Source: Marinobacter sp. THAF197a (GTDB lineage Bacteria > Pseudomonadota > Gammaproteobacteria > Pseudomonadales > Oleiphilaceae). From it: DNA of 64,000 bases. The position numbers were made by a program, and so were the translations under genes. Location: positions 4,200,019-4,264,018 of the forward strand of contig NZ_CP045324.1 in assembly GCF_009363275.1 (NCBI RefSeq), read 5' to 3'. The first letter of the stretch is position 1. Every line of letters starts with the position of its first letter. The notes beneath the pieces were generated by a model that was not told where the DNA came from, did not search any database, and was given only the letters and a program-made list of their open reading frames with translations. Shown one piece after another: positions 41,789-52,200 of this stretch.

Positions 41789-42676
41789 TTAGCGGATATG
41801 GCCCAGAATACCATCCAGCTCATCCAGTGAACTGTATTCGATCACCACTTTGCCCTTACCCCGTTTGCCATGGTTGATCGCTACCCGGGCACCAAGGCGA
41901 TCGGAAAGATCATCCTGCAGGGCGCGAATATTCGGGTCCAGGCCTTTGCTTGGGGTGTTTTCGGCCTGCGGTTTTTCCTGTTGAATCCGGCGCACCAGGG
42001 CTTCGGTCTGGCGTACTGACAGTGACTTGGCCACCACCTGTCGGGCCACCTGCATCTGCTGTTCTGGCGGCAGGGTGAGCATGGCGCGACCATGGCCCAT
42101 TTCCAGGTCACCGTGTTCCAGCATGGTGCGGACATCTTCGGTAAGGCCAATCAGGCGCAGCAGGTTGGTGATGGTGGTGCGGGATTTACCCACCGCTTCT
42201 GCCACCTGGGCCTGGGTCAGGCCAAATTCTTCCTGCAGGCGTTGCAGGGCGAAGGCTTCTTCGATCGGATTGAGATTTTCCCGTTGGATATTCTCGATCA
42301 GCGCCATGGCAATGGCGGCTTCGTCGGGGACATCGCGGATAATGGCGGGAATGCGGTCCAGTTCGGCGATCTGGGTGGCGCGCCAACGGCGTTCACCGGC
42401 AATCAGTTCATAGCGGCCTTCAGCGATGGGGCGAACCACCACCGGCTGCATCACACCCTGTTGGCGAATGGAATCAGCCAGTTCCTGCAGGGCGGCCGGG
42501 TCCATGTCACGGCGGGGCTGATAACGCCCGCGCTGGATCAGATCCACGGGAATGTCCCGCAGCTCGCCATCGTGATTGCTGGTTTCCTGGTTCAGGTTAA
42601 CCTTGGAACCCTGAAGCAGTGCCCCCAAACCCCGTTCGCCCAAACCTCGTTTCTTCGCCGCCATGGTGGTTGTCAT
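41789..42676 (-). CDS. parB: Chromosome-partitioning protein ParB
   Basis: 295-residue CTP-binding DNA clamp that loads at parS near oriC. The N-terminus KKRGLGERGLGALLQG, the CTPase motif AGERRWRATQIA, the helix-turn-helix (GLTQAQVAEAVGKSRTTITN) and a C-terminal dimer domain are clear. ATG 42676 has AGGAAG very close; ATG 42664 is an alternative start. It is 48 bp after parA. Confidence 0.95.
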   Translation of the reverse strand: MTTTMAAKKRGLGERGLGALLQGSKVNLNQETSNHDGELRDIPVDLIQRGRYQPRRDMDPAALQELADSIRQQGVMQPVVVRPIAEGRYELIAGERRWRATQIAELDRIPAIIRDVPDEAAIAMALIENIQRENLNPIEEAFALQRLQEEFGLTQAQVAEAVGKSRTTITNLLRLIGLTEDVRTMLEHGDLEMGHGRAMLTLPPEQQMQVARQVVAKSLSVRQTEALVRRIQQEKPQAENTPSKGLDPNIRALQDDLSDRLGARVAINHGKRGKGKVVIEYSSLDELDGILGHIR

Positions 42677-42724
42677 TCTTCCTGTTGAAATGGTGGATGC
42701 ATGGTCGCCTGACGGCGAACTATG

Positions 42725-43519
42725 TTACACCGCAACCGCGGCGGATGTCTTTTTCGATCCGTGCCGGCGCACCATCTCTCCGGCCAGGGCCAGATAGGCA
42801 ATGGCGCCTTTGGAGGCCCGGTCGTAGGCCAGCGCCGGCATACCGTAACTCGGCGCTTCGGCCAGGCGCACGTTGCGGGGAATCACCGCCCGGTAGACCT
42901 TGTCACCAAAATACTCGTTAAGCTGACCGGAGACATCCAGGGTCAGGCTGTTGCGCGGGTCGTACATGGTGCGCAGGATGCCTTCCACCTCAAGATTCGG
43001 GTTCACCGTTTCCTTGATCTGCTCCACGGTGTTCATCAACGCAGCCAGGCCTTCCAGTGCGTAGTATTCGCATTGCATGGGGATGAGCACCGAATCCGAC
43101 GCCGACAGGGCATTGACGGTCAGCAGGTTCAGGGACGGCGGGCAATCAATGAGGATGTAATCGTAATTCTCGCGAACGGTGTTAAGAGTCAGGCGCAGCC
43201 GGTGCTCCCGACCGATTTCGTTCATCAGTTCCACTTCCGCCGCGGTCAGGTCGCCGTTGGCGGGCAGTATGTCAAAACCGGAGGCCTCAGCCCTGACAAT
43301 CACTTCGGCAGCGCTGGCACGTTTGGTGAGCACGTCGTAACCGGACAACTGCAGGCTATTCTTGTCGACACCGCTGCCCATGGTGGCGTTACCCTGGGGG
43401 TCCATATCCACCAGCAGCACCCGGCGTTTGGTGGCGGCAAGAGACGCGGCAAGATTGACGCAGGTGGTGGTTTTGCCCACACCGCCTTTCTGATTGGTCA
43501 CAGCAATCACGCGCGCCAT
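42725..43519 (-). CDS. parA: Chromosome-partitioning ATPase ParA
   Basis: 264-residue deviant Walker ATPase. The P-loop is QKGGVGKTTT at residues 10-19, with DMDPQGNATMG and DYILIDCPPSL following. It starts at ATG 43519 with a perfect AGGAGG. With ParB it moves origins to the cell poles. It is 31 bp after rsmG in the mnmG-rsmG-parAB operon. Confidence 0.97.
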   Translation of the reverse strand: MARVIAVTNQKGGVGKTTTCVNLAASLAATKRRVLLVDMDPQGNATMGSGVDKNSLQLSGYDVLTKRASAAEVIVRAEASGFDILPANGDLTAAEVELMNEIGREHRLRLTLNTVRENYDYILIDCPPSLNLLTVNALSASDSVLIPMQCEYYALEGLAALMNTVEQIKETVNPNLEVEGILRTMYDPRNSLTLDVSGQLNEYFGDKVYRAVIPRNVRLAEAPSYGMPALAYDRASKGAIAYLALAGEMVRRHGSKKTSAAVAV

Positions 43520-43550
43520 GCTTTGCCTCCTGCTCTTGGGGTTAGCGGGT

Positions 43551-44186
43551 TTACTCAGCCCGGGTGACGATCAGCAAGTGCCTCTCGCCATCTGCACCGG
43601 GCACCTTCAGGGAATGGCTGGATTCTACCTGCCAGCCGGCCGGAAGGGCAGCTACTTCATCATCCGGATACTGGCCTTTCATGGCAAGGAACTCACCCTC
43701 ACTCGCAAGCAACGGGCCACACCAGGTCACCAGGTTCTCCAGGGCGGTAAAGGCCCGGCTGCTGATCTGGGTGAATGGCTGATCCGGCTGGCAGTCTTCC
43801 GCCCGGCCATGAATTACCTCAACGTTGCCTAGCCCCAGTTCAAGCACACACTGGTTCAGGAACCGGGTTTTCTTGCCATTGCTGTCAAGCAGGGTAAAGC
43901 GTTTTTCCGGGAACACAATGGCCAGGGGGATACCCGGCAGACCGCCACCAGCGCCAACATCCAGCAAATGGTCGGTGGTCACCCAGGGCAGGATACTCAG
44001 GCTGTCGAGCAACTGCCGCGACACCATCACCCGCTCATCCCGCACGGCGGTGAGGTTGTAGGCCTTGTTCCATTTGTTCAGCAGAGCCAGAAAAGCCAGC
44101 AACTGTTGCTGCTGGCCTTCGCTGAGAGACAGATTCATCGCCGCCAGCCCATCGCTCAGCTGGCGTGGCCATTGTGGATAAGTCAT
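43551..44186 (-). CDS. rsmG: 16S rRNA (guanine527-N7)-methyltransferase
   Basis: 211-residue SAM-dependent methyltransferase (formerly GidB). The SAM pocket reads LLDVGAGGGLPGIPLAI, preceded by NLTAVRDERVMVSRQLLDSL. Loss in other bacteria gives low-level streptomycin resistance. It begins 1 bp after the mnmG stop. Confidence 0.96.
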   Translation of the reverse strand: MTYPQWPRQLSDGLAAMNLSLSEGQQQQLLAFLALLNKWNKAYNLTAVRDERVMVSRQLLDSLSILPWVTTDHLLDVGAGGGLPGIPLAIVFPEKRFTLLDSNGKKTRFLNQCVLELGLGNVEVIHGRAEDCQPDQPFTQISSRAFTALENLVTWCGPLLASEGEFLAMKGQYPDDEVAALPAGWQVESSHSLKVPGADGERHLLIVTRAE

Positions 44187-44187
44187 C

Positions 44188-46074
44188 TCAGGCGCTCTGC
44201 TTTCTGAGCAGGTCCCGCTTTTTCAGGTGCACCAGAATCTGGCTCACCGCGGCCGGCGTGACACCCTGGATGCGTGAGGCCTGAGCCACGGTTTCCGGCC
44301 GTACGGTTTGCAGCTTCTGTTTGATCTCGTTCGACAAGCCCCCAATCACCTCATAGTCCAGGTCTACCGGCAGTGCGGTGTTCTCATTCCGGCGCAGGCG
44401 CTCGATTTCATCAGCCTGGCGGGAGATGTAGCCTTCGTACTTGATCTCGATTTCCACCTGCTCGGCCACAGTCGGGTCGTCGGCCTGTTCGGCACCGATC
44501 TCGGCAATGTGCTGGTAGGCGATTTCGGGGCGGCGCAGCAGCTCGGCCAGGGACTGGTCCCGGGTCATCGGCTGTTTCAGGTAACCGTTGGCCCGCTCAC
44601 CGGCGTCGGTGTTCGGGTGAATGCGGGTGCTTTCCAGCCGGCTGCGCTCTTTGGCGATGCCTTCGCACTTGTCGCTGAACTTCTGCCAGCGTTCGTCATC
44701 CACCAGGCCCAGCTTGCGGCCGGTTTCGGTCAGGCGCAGGTCAGCGTTGTCTTCCCGCAGGATCAGCCGATATTCGGCACGGCTGGTGAACATGCGGTAG
44801 GGCTCGCTGGTCCCCATGGTGATCAGGTCGTCCACCAGTACGCCCAGGTAGGCTTCATCCCGACGCGGATACCATTCGGCTTTTTCCTGAGCCCGCAAGG
44901 CGGCGTTGATGCCCGCCAGCAAGCCCTGGGCGCCAGCTTCTTCATAGCCGGTGGTGCCGTTGATCTGGCCGGCAAAGTACAGGCCCTGGATGAACTTGGT
45001 TTCCAGGGTGTGGCGCAGGTCCTGGGGGTTCAGGTAATCGTATTCGATGGCGTAACCCGGGCGCAGGATGTGGGCGTTTTCAAAACCGGGAATGGAGCGC
45101 ACAGCCTTGAGCTGGATATCGAACGGCAGGCTGGTGGAAATGCCGTTCGGGTACAGTTCGTTGGTGGTCAGGCCCTCGGGCTCGACGAAAATCTGGTGCG
45201 AATCCTTGTCGGAAAAGCGGTTGACCTTGTCCTCGATGGACGGGCAATAGCGCGGGCCCACGCCCTCGATGTTCCCGGCGAACATGGGCGAGCGGTCAAA
45301 ACCACTGCGGATGATGTCGTGGGTTTCTTCGGTGGTGCGGGTGACGTAGCAACAGATCTGCTCGGGATGCTCGTCACGGCTGCCGATAAAGGACATCACC
45401 GGTGTCGGGTCGTCGCCCCACTGCTGCTGCATCGCCGAAAAATCCACGGTTCGGGCATCAATGCGCGGCGGCGTACCGGTTTTCAGCCGGCCAACGTTGA
45501 ACGGCAGTTCCCGCAGGCGCTTGGCCAGGGCATTGGCCGGCGCATCACCGGCGCGACCGCCGGCATGGTGCTGCATACCGATGTGGATAACGCCGCCCAG
45601 GAAGGTACCGGTGGTCAGCACCACGGTTTTGGCGTTGAAGCGGATGCCGGTCTGGGTAACCACACCCACCACCTGATCGTTTTCCACAATCAGGTCGTCT
45701 GCTGCCTGCTGGAACAGGGTCAGGTTGGGCTGGTTTTCCAGAGTATGGCGAATGGCTGCCTTGTACAGAATCCGGTCAGCCTGGGCGCGGGTGGCACGCA
45801 CTGCAGGGCCCTTACGGCTGTTCAGTACCCGGAACTGGATACCCGCCTGATCGGTAGCCCGGGCCATGGCGCCGCCCAAGGCGTCGATTTCCTTCACCAG
45901 GTGGCTCTTGCCGATACCCCCGATGGCGGGGTTACAGGACATCTGCCCCAGAGTCTCAATGTTGTGGGTCAGCAGCAGGGTTTGCGAACCCATGCGCGCG
46001 GCTGCCAGGGCGGCTTCAGTACCGGCATGGCCACCACCAATGACAATGACATCGAAACGGGTCGGAAACTCCAC
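44188..46074 (-). CDS. mnmG: tRNA uridine-5-carboxymethylaminomethyl modification enzyme MnmG
   Basis: 628-residue FAD enzyme that with MnmE makes cmnm5U34 in tRNA wobble positions. I place the start at GTG 46074 (MEFPTRFDVIVIGGGHAG) because it aligns with the E. coli N-terminus and has a GAGG site; the open frame extends further upstream without homology. The FAD motif is GGGHAGTEAALAAARMG, and the catalytic cysteine region FAGQINGTTGYEEAGAQG is intact. It heads the mnmG-rsmG-parA-parB operon. Confidence 0.97.
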   Translation of the reverse strand: MEFPTRFDVIVIGGGHAGTEAALAAARMGSQTLLLTHNIETLGQMSCNPAIGGIGKSHLVKEIDALGGAMARATDQAGIQFRVLNSRKGPAVRATRAQADRILYKAAIRHTLENQPNLTLFQQAADDLIVENDQVVGVVTQTGIRFNAKTVVLTTGTFLGGVIHIGMQHHAGGRAGDAPANALAKRLRELPFNVGRLKTGTPPRIDARTVDFSAMQQQWGDDPTPVMSFIGSRDEHPEQICCYVTRTTEETHDIIRSGFDRSPMFAGNIEGVGPRYCPSIEDKVNRFSDKDSHQIFVEPEGLTTNELYPNGISTSLPFDIQLKAVRSIPGFENAHILRPGYAIEYDYLNPQDLRHTLETKFIQGLYFAGQINGTTGYEEAGAQGLLAGINAALRAQEKAEWYPRRDEAYLGVLVDDLITMGTSEPYRMFTSRAEYRLILREDNADLRLTETGRKLGLVDDERWQKFSDKCEGIAKERSRLESTRIHPNTDAGERANGYLKQPMTRDQSLAELLRRPEIAYQHIAEIGAEQADDPTVAEQVEIEIKYEGYISRQADEIERLRRNENTALPVDLDYEVIGGLSNEIKQKLQTVRPETVAQASRIQGVTPAAVSQILVHLKKRDLLRKQSA

Positions 46075-46319
46075 ACTACACCTCGGAAATCGGGCTATAA
46101 AAATGGGTATAAAAACAGGGCGGCGAGTATAACGCCTCGCCGGCGAAATTGCAGTCTGAATGTGCAAATTTTAACCAGATATCGCCCCTGCGAAAAGCAT
46201 CCCGGCGGCGGGTGCCCGGAAATCCGGTGGATAAACCCGGGGCTCAGGCTAGGTAAAAACCGAAATTTTTTGCTTTTCAGTCAGTTGTCAGCAGCTTCTC
46301 AGAAAAGTTTTCAAGAAAG

Positions 46320-46438
46320 TTATCCACATCCTTGATCACTTTTTCAACGCCTGAAATTCATCATAACTACTTGTTTTTAAATGCAATGAAAAGTTTTATT
46401 CGGAGCTTATCCGTAGGTTTTCCCATTAATTATCCACA
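46320..46438. other. DnaA-box cluster upstream of mnmG (oriC-like intergenic region)
   Basis: The 351-bp gap 46075-46425 contains TTATCCACA at 46320-46328, the variant TTATCCGTA at 46407-46415 and a second perfect TTATCCACA at 46430-46438 overlapping the end of the MFS gene. A related GTGGATAAA lies near 46227. Between them are AT-rich runs such as TTGTTTTTAAATG. A weak mnmG promoter (TATACT, complement of 46126-46131) is also present. In E. coli oriC lies next to mnmG; in Pseudomonas it lies between rpmH and dnaA. Whether this cluster is an active origin is open. Confidence 0.5.
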
Positions 46439-47721
46439 GATTTTTCGGCCCGGCGCCGCAACCCCAGCACACTCATCCACACCAGGGCGTTAAGCAGTGA
46501 CAACATCAGGAAAAACCCGGGGATTCCCAGCTCCAGCACACCCAGAACCACAATGCCTGCCAGGGCACTGCACACCATGAACAGCGAGTTGATCACGTTC
46601 AGGGCGGCAATGATGCGCGCCCGCTTGTGATCCGGGGTTTCATGCTGGATAAAGGCATACAGCGGCACTATGAACAGCCCGCCACAGATGCCGATCCCCA
46701 CCAGATCCAGCAATACCCGGATATACACAGGCTCGGTGATCAGGCTGAGCCAGGTAGAGGGGCTGGGGTCTGCGGGTACCGCGAAGAAGAGGTCGATGCC
46801 CAGCAGCGTCAGGCCCAGCGCCCCCCAGGGTACCGGCGACAGGGTTATCCGGTGTTTGGTCAGCCGCTCACACAGCATTGAGCCGATGGAAATACCCACG
46901 ATAAACATCGCCAGCAACAGGGTGACCACGGTTTCATCCCCGGCCAGCCAGGTTTTGGCGAAGTTGGGGAACTGGGTCAGGTAGGCGGCACCCAGAAACC
47001 AGAACCAGGAGATGGCCAGAATCGCCCACAGTACCTGGCGCCGTTCCGCCGCCACCGACATCAGCCGCCAGGTTTCCAGCAACGGCCGGAACCGCACCCG
47101 TACCCCCGGAGATTCATCCCGGGTATTGGGTACTTGCCGGGCGGCCAGATAGCCCAGCACCGCCATCACCACCACACCAACCGCGGTCACCCTGGCGGCC
47201 TGTTCCGCCCCCATGATCAGGCCCGCAGCAATGGTACCCAGCAAGATCGCGACAAAGGTGCCCATGCTGACCAGGCCATTGCCGCCGACCAGCTCGTCGT
47301 CGGTCAGCACCCTGGGCAGAATCGAATACTTGACCGGACCGAAGAAGGTGGACTGCACCCCCATCAGGAACAACAACACCAGTAGCAGCTCGTACCAGCC
47401 AAACCAGAGCCCCGTGGCCGCCACCAGCATGATGCCGATTTCCGCCGCTTTGACATTACGGATGATCACGGCCTTTTCATAGCGGTCAGCCATCTGGCCG
47501 GCGATACCGGAAAACAGGAAGAACGGCAGGATGAACAGGAACGCGGCGATGTTGACCACCACATTCACCGACAATCCCATCAGACCACCGGCCTGAAAGG
47601 TAATCAGAAGCAACAGGGCGTTTTTGTAGAGGTTGTCGTTGAAGGCGCCGGAGAACTGGGTCAGGTAGAACGGCAAAAACCGCCGTTGGCCCAATAACCG
47701 GAACTGACTGTGTTGACTCAT
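46426..47721 (-). CDS. MFS transporter, LplT-like
   Basis: 431-residue polytopic protein from ATG 47721 (MSQHSQFRLLGQRRFLPFYL); the longer open frame upstream is not supported. It resembles lysophospholipid transporter LplT and the MFS half of acyltransferase fusions: LTQFSGAFNDNLYKNALLLL, GQMADRYEKA and STFFGPVKYSILPR. Twelve hydrophobic segments are apparent. The partner acyltransferase (Aas) is not adjacent. The role is probably flipping lysolipids across the inner membrane, inferred from the family. Confidence 0.82.
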   Translation of the reverse strand: MSQHSQFRLLGQRRFLPFYLTQFSGAFNDNLYKNALLLLITFQAGGLMGLSVNVVVNIAAFLFILPFFLFSGIAGQMADRYEKAVIIRNVKAAEIGIMLVAATGLWFGWYELLLVLLFLMGVQSTFFGPVKYSILPRVLTDDELVGGNGLVSMGTFVAILLGTIAAGLIMGAEQAARVTAVGVVVMAVLGYLAARQVPNTRDESPGVRVRFRPLLETWRLMSVAAERRQVLWAILAISWFWFLGAAYLTQFPNFAKTWLAGDETVVTLLLAMFIVGISIGSMLCERLTKHRITLSPVPWGALGLTLLGIDLFFAVPADPSPSTWLSLITEPVYIRVLLDLVGIGICGGLFIVPLYAFIQHETPDHKRARIIAALNVINSLFMVCSALAGIVVLGVLELGIPGFFLMLSLLNALVWMSVLGLRRRAEKSVDN

Positions 47722-47943
47722 AGACTGTTGTTTCCTGGTGCGAATAACTGCCGTTGTCTGATATTTCAGCACCCTTATGGTGCGAACCGTGACAAACCCC
47801 GGAGCACTTGTGCCTCTTAAAGCCAGGCCAAGCCTCGTTTTTCTCAAACCAGATACCAATGGCACGGAAATGGCTTTAGCTTTTCCCAGTGACCTCATCA
47901 ACGGCCAGGACGGCTACGCCATAGCAGTATAGGGCTCCTGACC

Positions 47944-49209
47944 ATGAAAAGCGTGTTAAGCCTTGCAGACCATCGCGGCAAGGTAGCTGGCAAATGTGCC
48001 AGATTTATAAAGCATCATGATTTCCAGTCTGTGTATCAACCCATTCTCAGCCCGACCCACCAGAAACTGGTGGGTTACGAGGCGCTGGTGCGGGTTCATC
48101 GGGATAACCGGCCGATTGCCCCGCCTGAATTGTTTGAGCAGGCGTCTATTCAGGGCGTCACCACCGGTGTCGACCAGCACCTGCTCAAACTGCACCTGAC
48201 CAACTTCGGCCTGAAACACGAACCGGTCTGGCTGTTTATCAACATCAACCCGGACACCTTGCTGCACCATGCGGGTTATCTTGGCCAGCTAGCGGACCAT
48301 TGCCACAGCGCCGGGGTTTCCCCGGAGAGGATCGTGCTGGAGCTGGTGGAAACCGCCACACGCGACACCAATGCCCTGCTGGAGTTCATTCAGGAAGCCA
48401 AAGATTTCGGTTTTCAGATTGCCATCGACGACTTCGGCATGGGCGATTCCAACTTTGAGCGGCTGTGGCGTATCAATCCACTGATCGTAAAAATTGATCG
48501 CAGTCTGTTAGCCAATGCGGAAACACACCAGCGTGCCCGGGTATTGCTGCACAGCCTGGTCAGAATGATCCGAGAAAGCGGCAGCCTGGTATTGTTGGAG
48601 GGTATCGAGAGCGAGAACCAGGCACGGATTGCGCTGGATACTGAAGCGGATCTTTTGTAGGGGTTTCTGTTTGCCCGGCCCAAACACAGTACCCGGGAAT
48701 GCACGGTCAATGCCGAAAACGCCCTGCAGCAGGTGATGTCCCGGTCCCAGCAGTGGAGCCTGAGGGATTATCACAGCCAGGAAACCTACCTGAAACTGCT
48801 CCGCTTTGAAATCATGGATGTCTGCCATCAAATCGCCCGGGGCGAGCCCTTTGAACGCGTGTGCAGAAACCTGCTGCTCATGGAAGGCGTCAAACGCTGT
48901 TTCATTCTGGACAGCCATGGCGTCCAGCAGGGCCGGCTGGCGCAGGTGGATATGGTCAGTGGCGACCGCTTCAACCCGCTTTACTACTCGGCGGGCGCCC
49001 GCTGGAGCCACCGGGAATACTTCCGGAATGCCCTGGAAAGGCCGCAACAAATCAACAGTTGCCGCCCTTACGTTGCGCTTCCGGATGCACGGCGAACCGT
49101 CACGTTATCCACAGGCCTTGCCGGTTCGACGGGCCAGCACATTTTCTGTATTGATATCCACCCGGACGAGGTTCTGGATGGACATCTGGTGTTCCCGACA
49201 GTGCTGTAA
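47944..49209 (+). pseudogene. EAL-domain c-di-GMP phosphodiesterase gene with one in-frame amber codon
   Basis: The frame from ATG 47944 encodes an EAL domain with EALVRVH, ININPDTL, LELVETATRD, AIDDFGMGDSNFERLW and KIDRSLL. It stops at TAG 48658-48660 and then continues in the same frame as GFLFARPKHSTRE and a C-terminal sensor-like region to 49209. EAL domains normally read Q-G-(Y/F)-L-F-(A/G)-R-P at this point, so CAG to TAG is the single-base explanation. The C-terminal half (YLKLLRFEIMDVCHQIARGE) resembles the PAS/Cache-like domain of YkuI-type proteins. Truncation removes the last EAL strand and the sensor, so the product is probably inactive unless the codon is suppressed. A sequencing error is possible. 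Confidence 0.85.
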
Positions 49210-49224
49210 CCGCCAGCGGTCTGA

Positions 49225-52200
49225 TCAGAAGTCATCAGCCTTGCTTGCGGGTGAGCCAGCGGGGCTGGAGCCGCCAGCCGAACCGGACGCCAGGCGCTCC
49301 AGCTCCTTTTCCACCGCGTTGGACGACTTGGCGAATCGCGCCAGGAGGTTGTACAACACCGGAATAATGAACAGTGTCAGCGTCGTGGCAAACACCAGCC
49401 CACCAAGAATCACCATACCGATGGCGGCCCGGCTTTCGGCGCCGGCGCCGGTGGCAATGACCAGTGGTACGGCGCCGAACACCGTGGAAATGGTGGTCAT
49501 CAAAACCGGACGGAAACGCAAGGTGGCACCCTCAAGAATCGCGTCTCGCACCTCATAACCCTTGTCCCGCAGCTGGTTGGCAAATTCCACAATCAATATG
49601 CCGTTCTTGGCCATCAACCCAAGCAACATGATAATGCCGATCTGACTGTAGATATTCAGACTGATGCCGGACCAGGCCAGGGCTATCAACGCGCCGGTCA
49701 CGGCCAGCGGCACGGACAACATGATGATCAGCGGGTGAATCCAGCTCTCGAACTGGGCCGCCAGCACCAGGAACACAATGACAAAGGCCAGGCCGAAGGT
49801 CAGATAGATAGCCGCGGACGAATCCTGGAATTCCCGAGACAGGCCCTTGTAGCTGAGCCGGGCCTCCGGCGGCAGGTTATCCACAGCCAGATTGTTCAGG
49901 TAGGTCAGCGCCGAACCGAGGTCATAACCATCGGCCAGGGAGGCGCTGATGACCACCGCCGGCAACCGATCTATACGCCGAAGGTCCGGATTGGCGCCAA
50001 TTTCCTCCACCGACACCAGGGCCTTGATCGGAATCAGCTCGCCGCCTTCTCTCGGTCGCAGAAAGATCTGTTCAAGATCCCCCGGCGTTGCCCTGTTGGC
50101 GTCGTCAGCCTGGATGATGACATCGTACTCGCGACCCCGGTCCACATAGGTGGTCACGTTGCGGGAGGCAAGCATGGTTTGCAGGGTCAGGCCCACGTCC
50201 TGAACGGTGATGTCCAGGTCCGCCGCCCGGTCCCGATCAATGTTCAACCGTAACTCCGGTCGGGTCAGCTCAAAATCGGTATCCACATTGATCAGGTTCG
50301 GGTTCTCTTTCGCCCGTTCGACGATCTCTTCACTCCAGGCCTGTACCGATTCGTAATCCGGCCCGGCCACCACAAATTCCACCGGCTGATTGAAGCCTCG
50401 CTGGCCAAGGCCCGGCGGGTTGATCACGTTAATCCGTACACCGGAAATATCCGCGAGCTTCTGCCGGATTTCACTGGTTACCTGTTGCTGCTTAATGTCG
50501 CGGTTATCCCAATGGGTCAGGCCCATGATCATAAAGGCGTTATCTTCTTCCTCCCGGAAACCGACAATCGACAGGAAACGCGCGGCAATTCCTTCGTCCA
50601 GGTAGGGCAGCAGTTGTGTCTCCGCCTGGCGGACAAAGTGGTCGGTATACTCAACCGTTGACCCCCTTGGTGCGCTGGTAGGCATGATAATCACGCCCCG
50701 ATCTTCCGTGGGCGCAAGTTCCTGCGGCAGGCGCGGGAAAATGACGGTGGCTATGATCAGGCCGGCCACACCTAGCCCCAGCAGCAAACCCGGCTGATTC
50801 AGGGAGAATGTCAGCAGCTTTTTATAGCCATTGGTCAGGCCATTGAGCACCTTCTCACTGAACGCCCACAAGCGGTGGCCTTCCTCGGATTCCGGGCTGT
50901 GCTGGAGCCACTTGGAGCACAGCATCGGGGCCAGCGTCAGCGCAACCAGACTGGAAAATATCACGGCAGCGGCCAGGGTAAAGCCAAACTCGGCGAACAG
51001 CCGGCCAACGTTGCCGCCCATAAATGAAATGGGCACGAACACGGCAATGAGTGTCAGTGTGGTGGCGATGATGGCGAAGGCCACCTGCTTGGCACCGCGA
51101 TAGGCTGCCAGCAGCGGCGGTTCTCCTTCATCGATGCGCCGCTGGATGTTCTCCAGCATCACAATGGCATCATCCACCACCAGGCCGATGGCGAGGATAA
51201 TCGCCAGCAACGTGAGCACGTTGATGGAAAAACCGAGGAAGCCCAAGCCGATAAACGCCCCGATCACCGCCACCGGTATGGTCACGGCTGGTATCAATGT
51301 GGCCCGCCAGGATCTCAGGAACAGGAAAATCACCAGAATCACCAGAGACACCGCGATGCCCAGGGTGATCAGAACCTCTTTGATGGAGGCACGGATAAAG
51401 ATGGATTCGTCGTAGCTTTCCGCGAGCGAGACTTCCGGTGGCAGCGTGTCCCGAATCCGCTCAAGTTCGGCACGCACTGCATCCGATACCGCCACGGTAT
51501 TGGCTTTGGATTGCCGGATAATGCCCAGGCCGATGGCAGTTTTCCCATTGGCCCGCAATCGGCTGATGTCAGATTCCACACCCATCTGGATATTGGCGAC
51601 TTCGCCCAGCCGCAGCAAATCATTGCCGTCACGGCGCACCACCAGGTTGCGGAACTCTTCAACACTGGACAAGCGACCTTCCGCCCTTACCGTGAAGTTG
51701 CGGGTAGACGAATCCACCTGCCCCGCCGGCAATTCAACGTTGTTGTCCCGGAGTGCGCGCTCTACCTCCGCCACCGTGATATTTCTGGCCGCCAGGCGCT
51801 CCCGGTCTAGCCACACCCGAATGGCGTATCGGCGCTCGCCACCAATCCGAACATCGGCTACGCCATCCAGCACAGACAACCGGTCGACCAGCACCCGATC
51901 GGCGAAATCGCTGAGCTCTGCGCTGTCCCATACATCACTGAGCAGCGTTACCCACATCATCGGCCGGGCATCGGAGTCCGCCTTACGAACCCTGGGGGCA
52001 TCTGCTTCATCAGGTAACTGGTTGGCCACACGGGCAACCGCATCCCGAACATCGTTGGCGGCAACGTCGATATCGCGAGAGGTGTTGAATTCGATGGACG
52101 TTCGGGATTCACCTTGCTCAGTGGATGACTCGATGGAGCGAATACCCTCAATGCCACTGATCGCCCCCTCAATCACCTGGGTGATCTGGGTGTCCACGAC

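Noticed and set aside
44308..46335. 675-codon plus-strand open frame antisense to mnmG
   Set aside because: It is an antisense shadow of a high-GC conserved gene; no signal, domain or ribosome site supports it.
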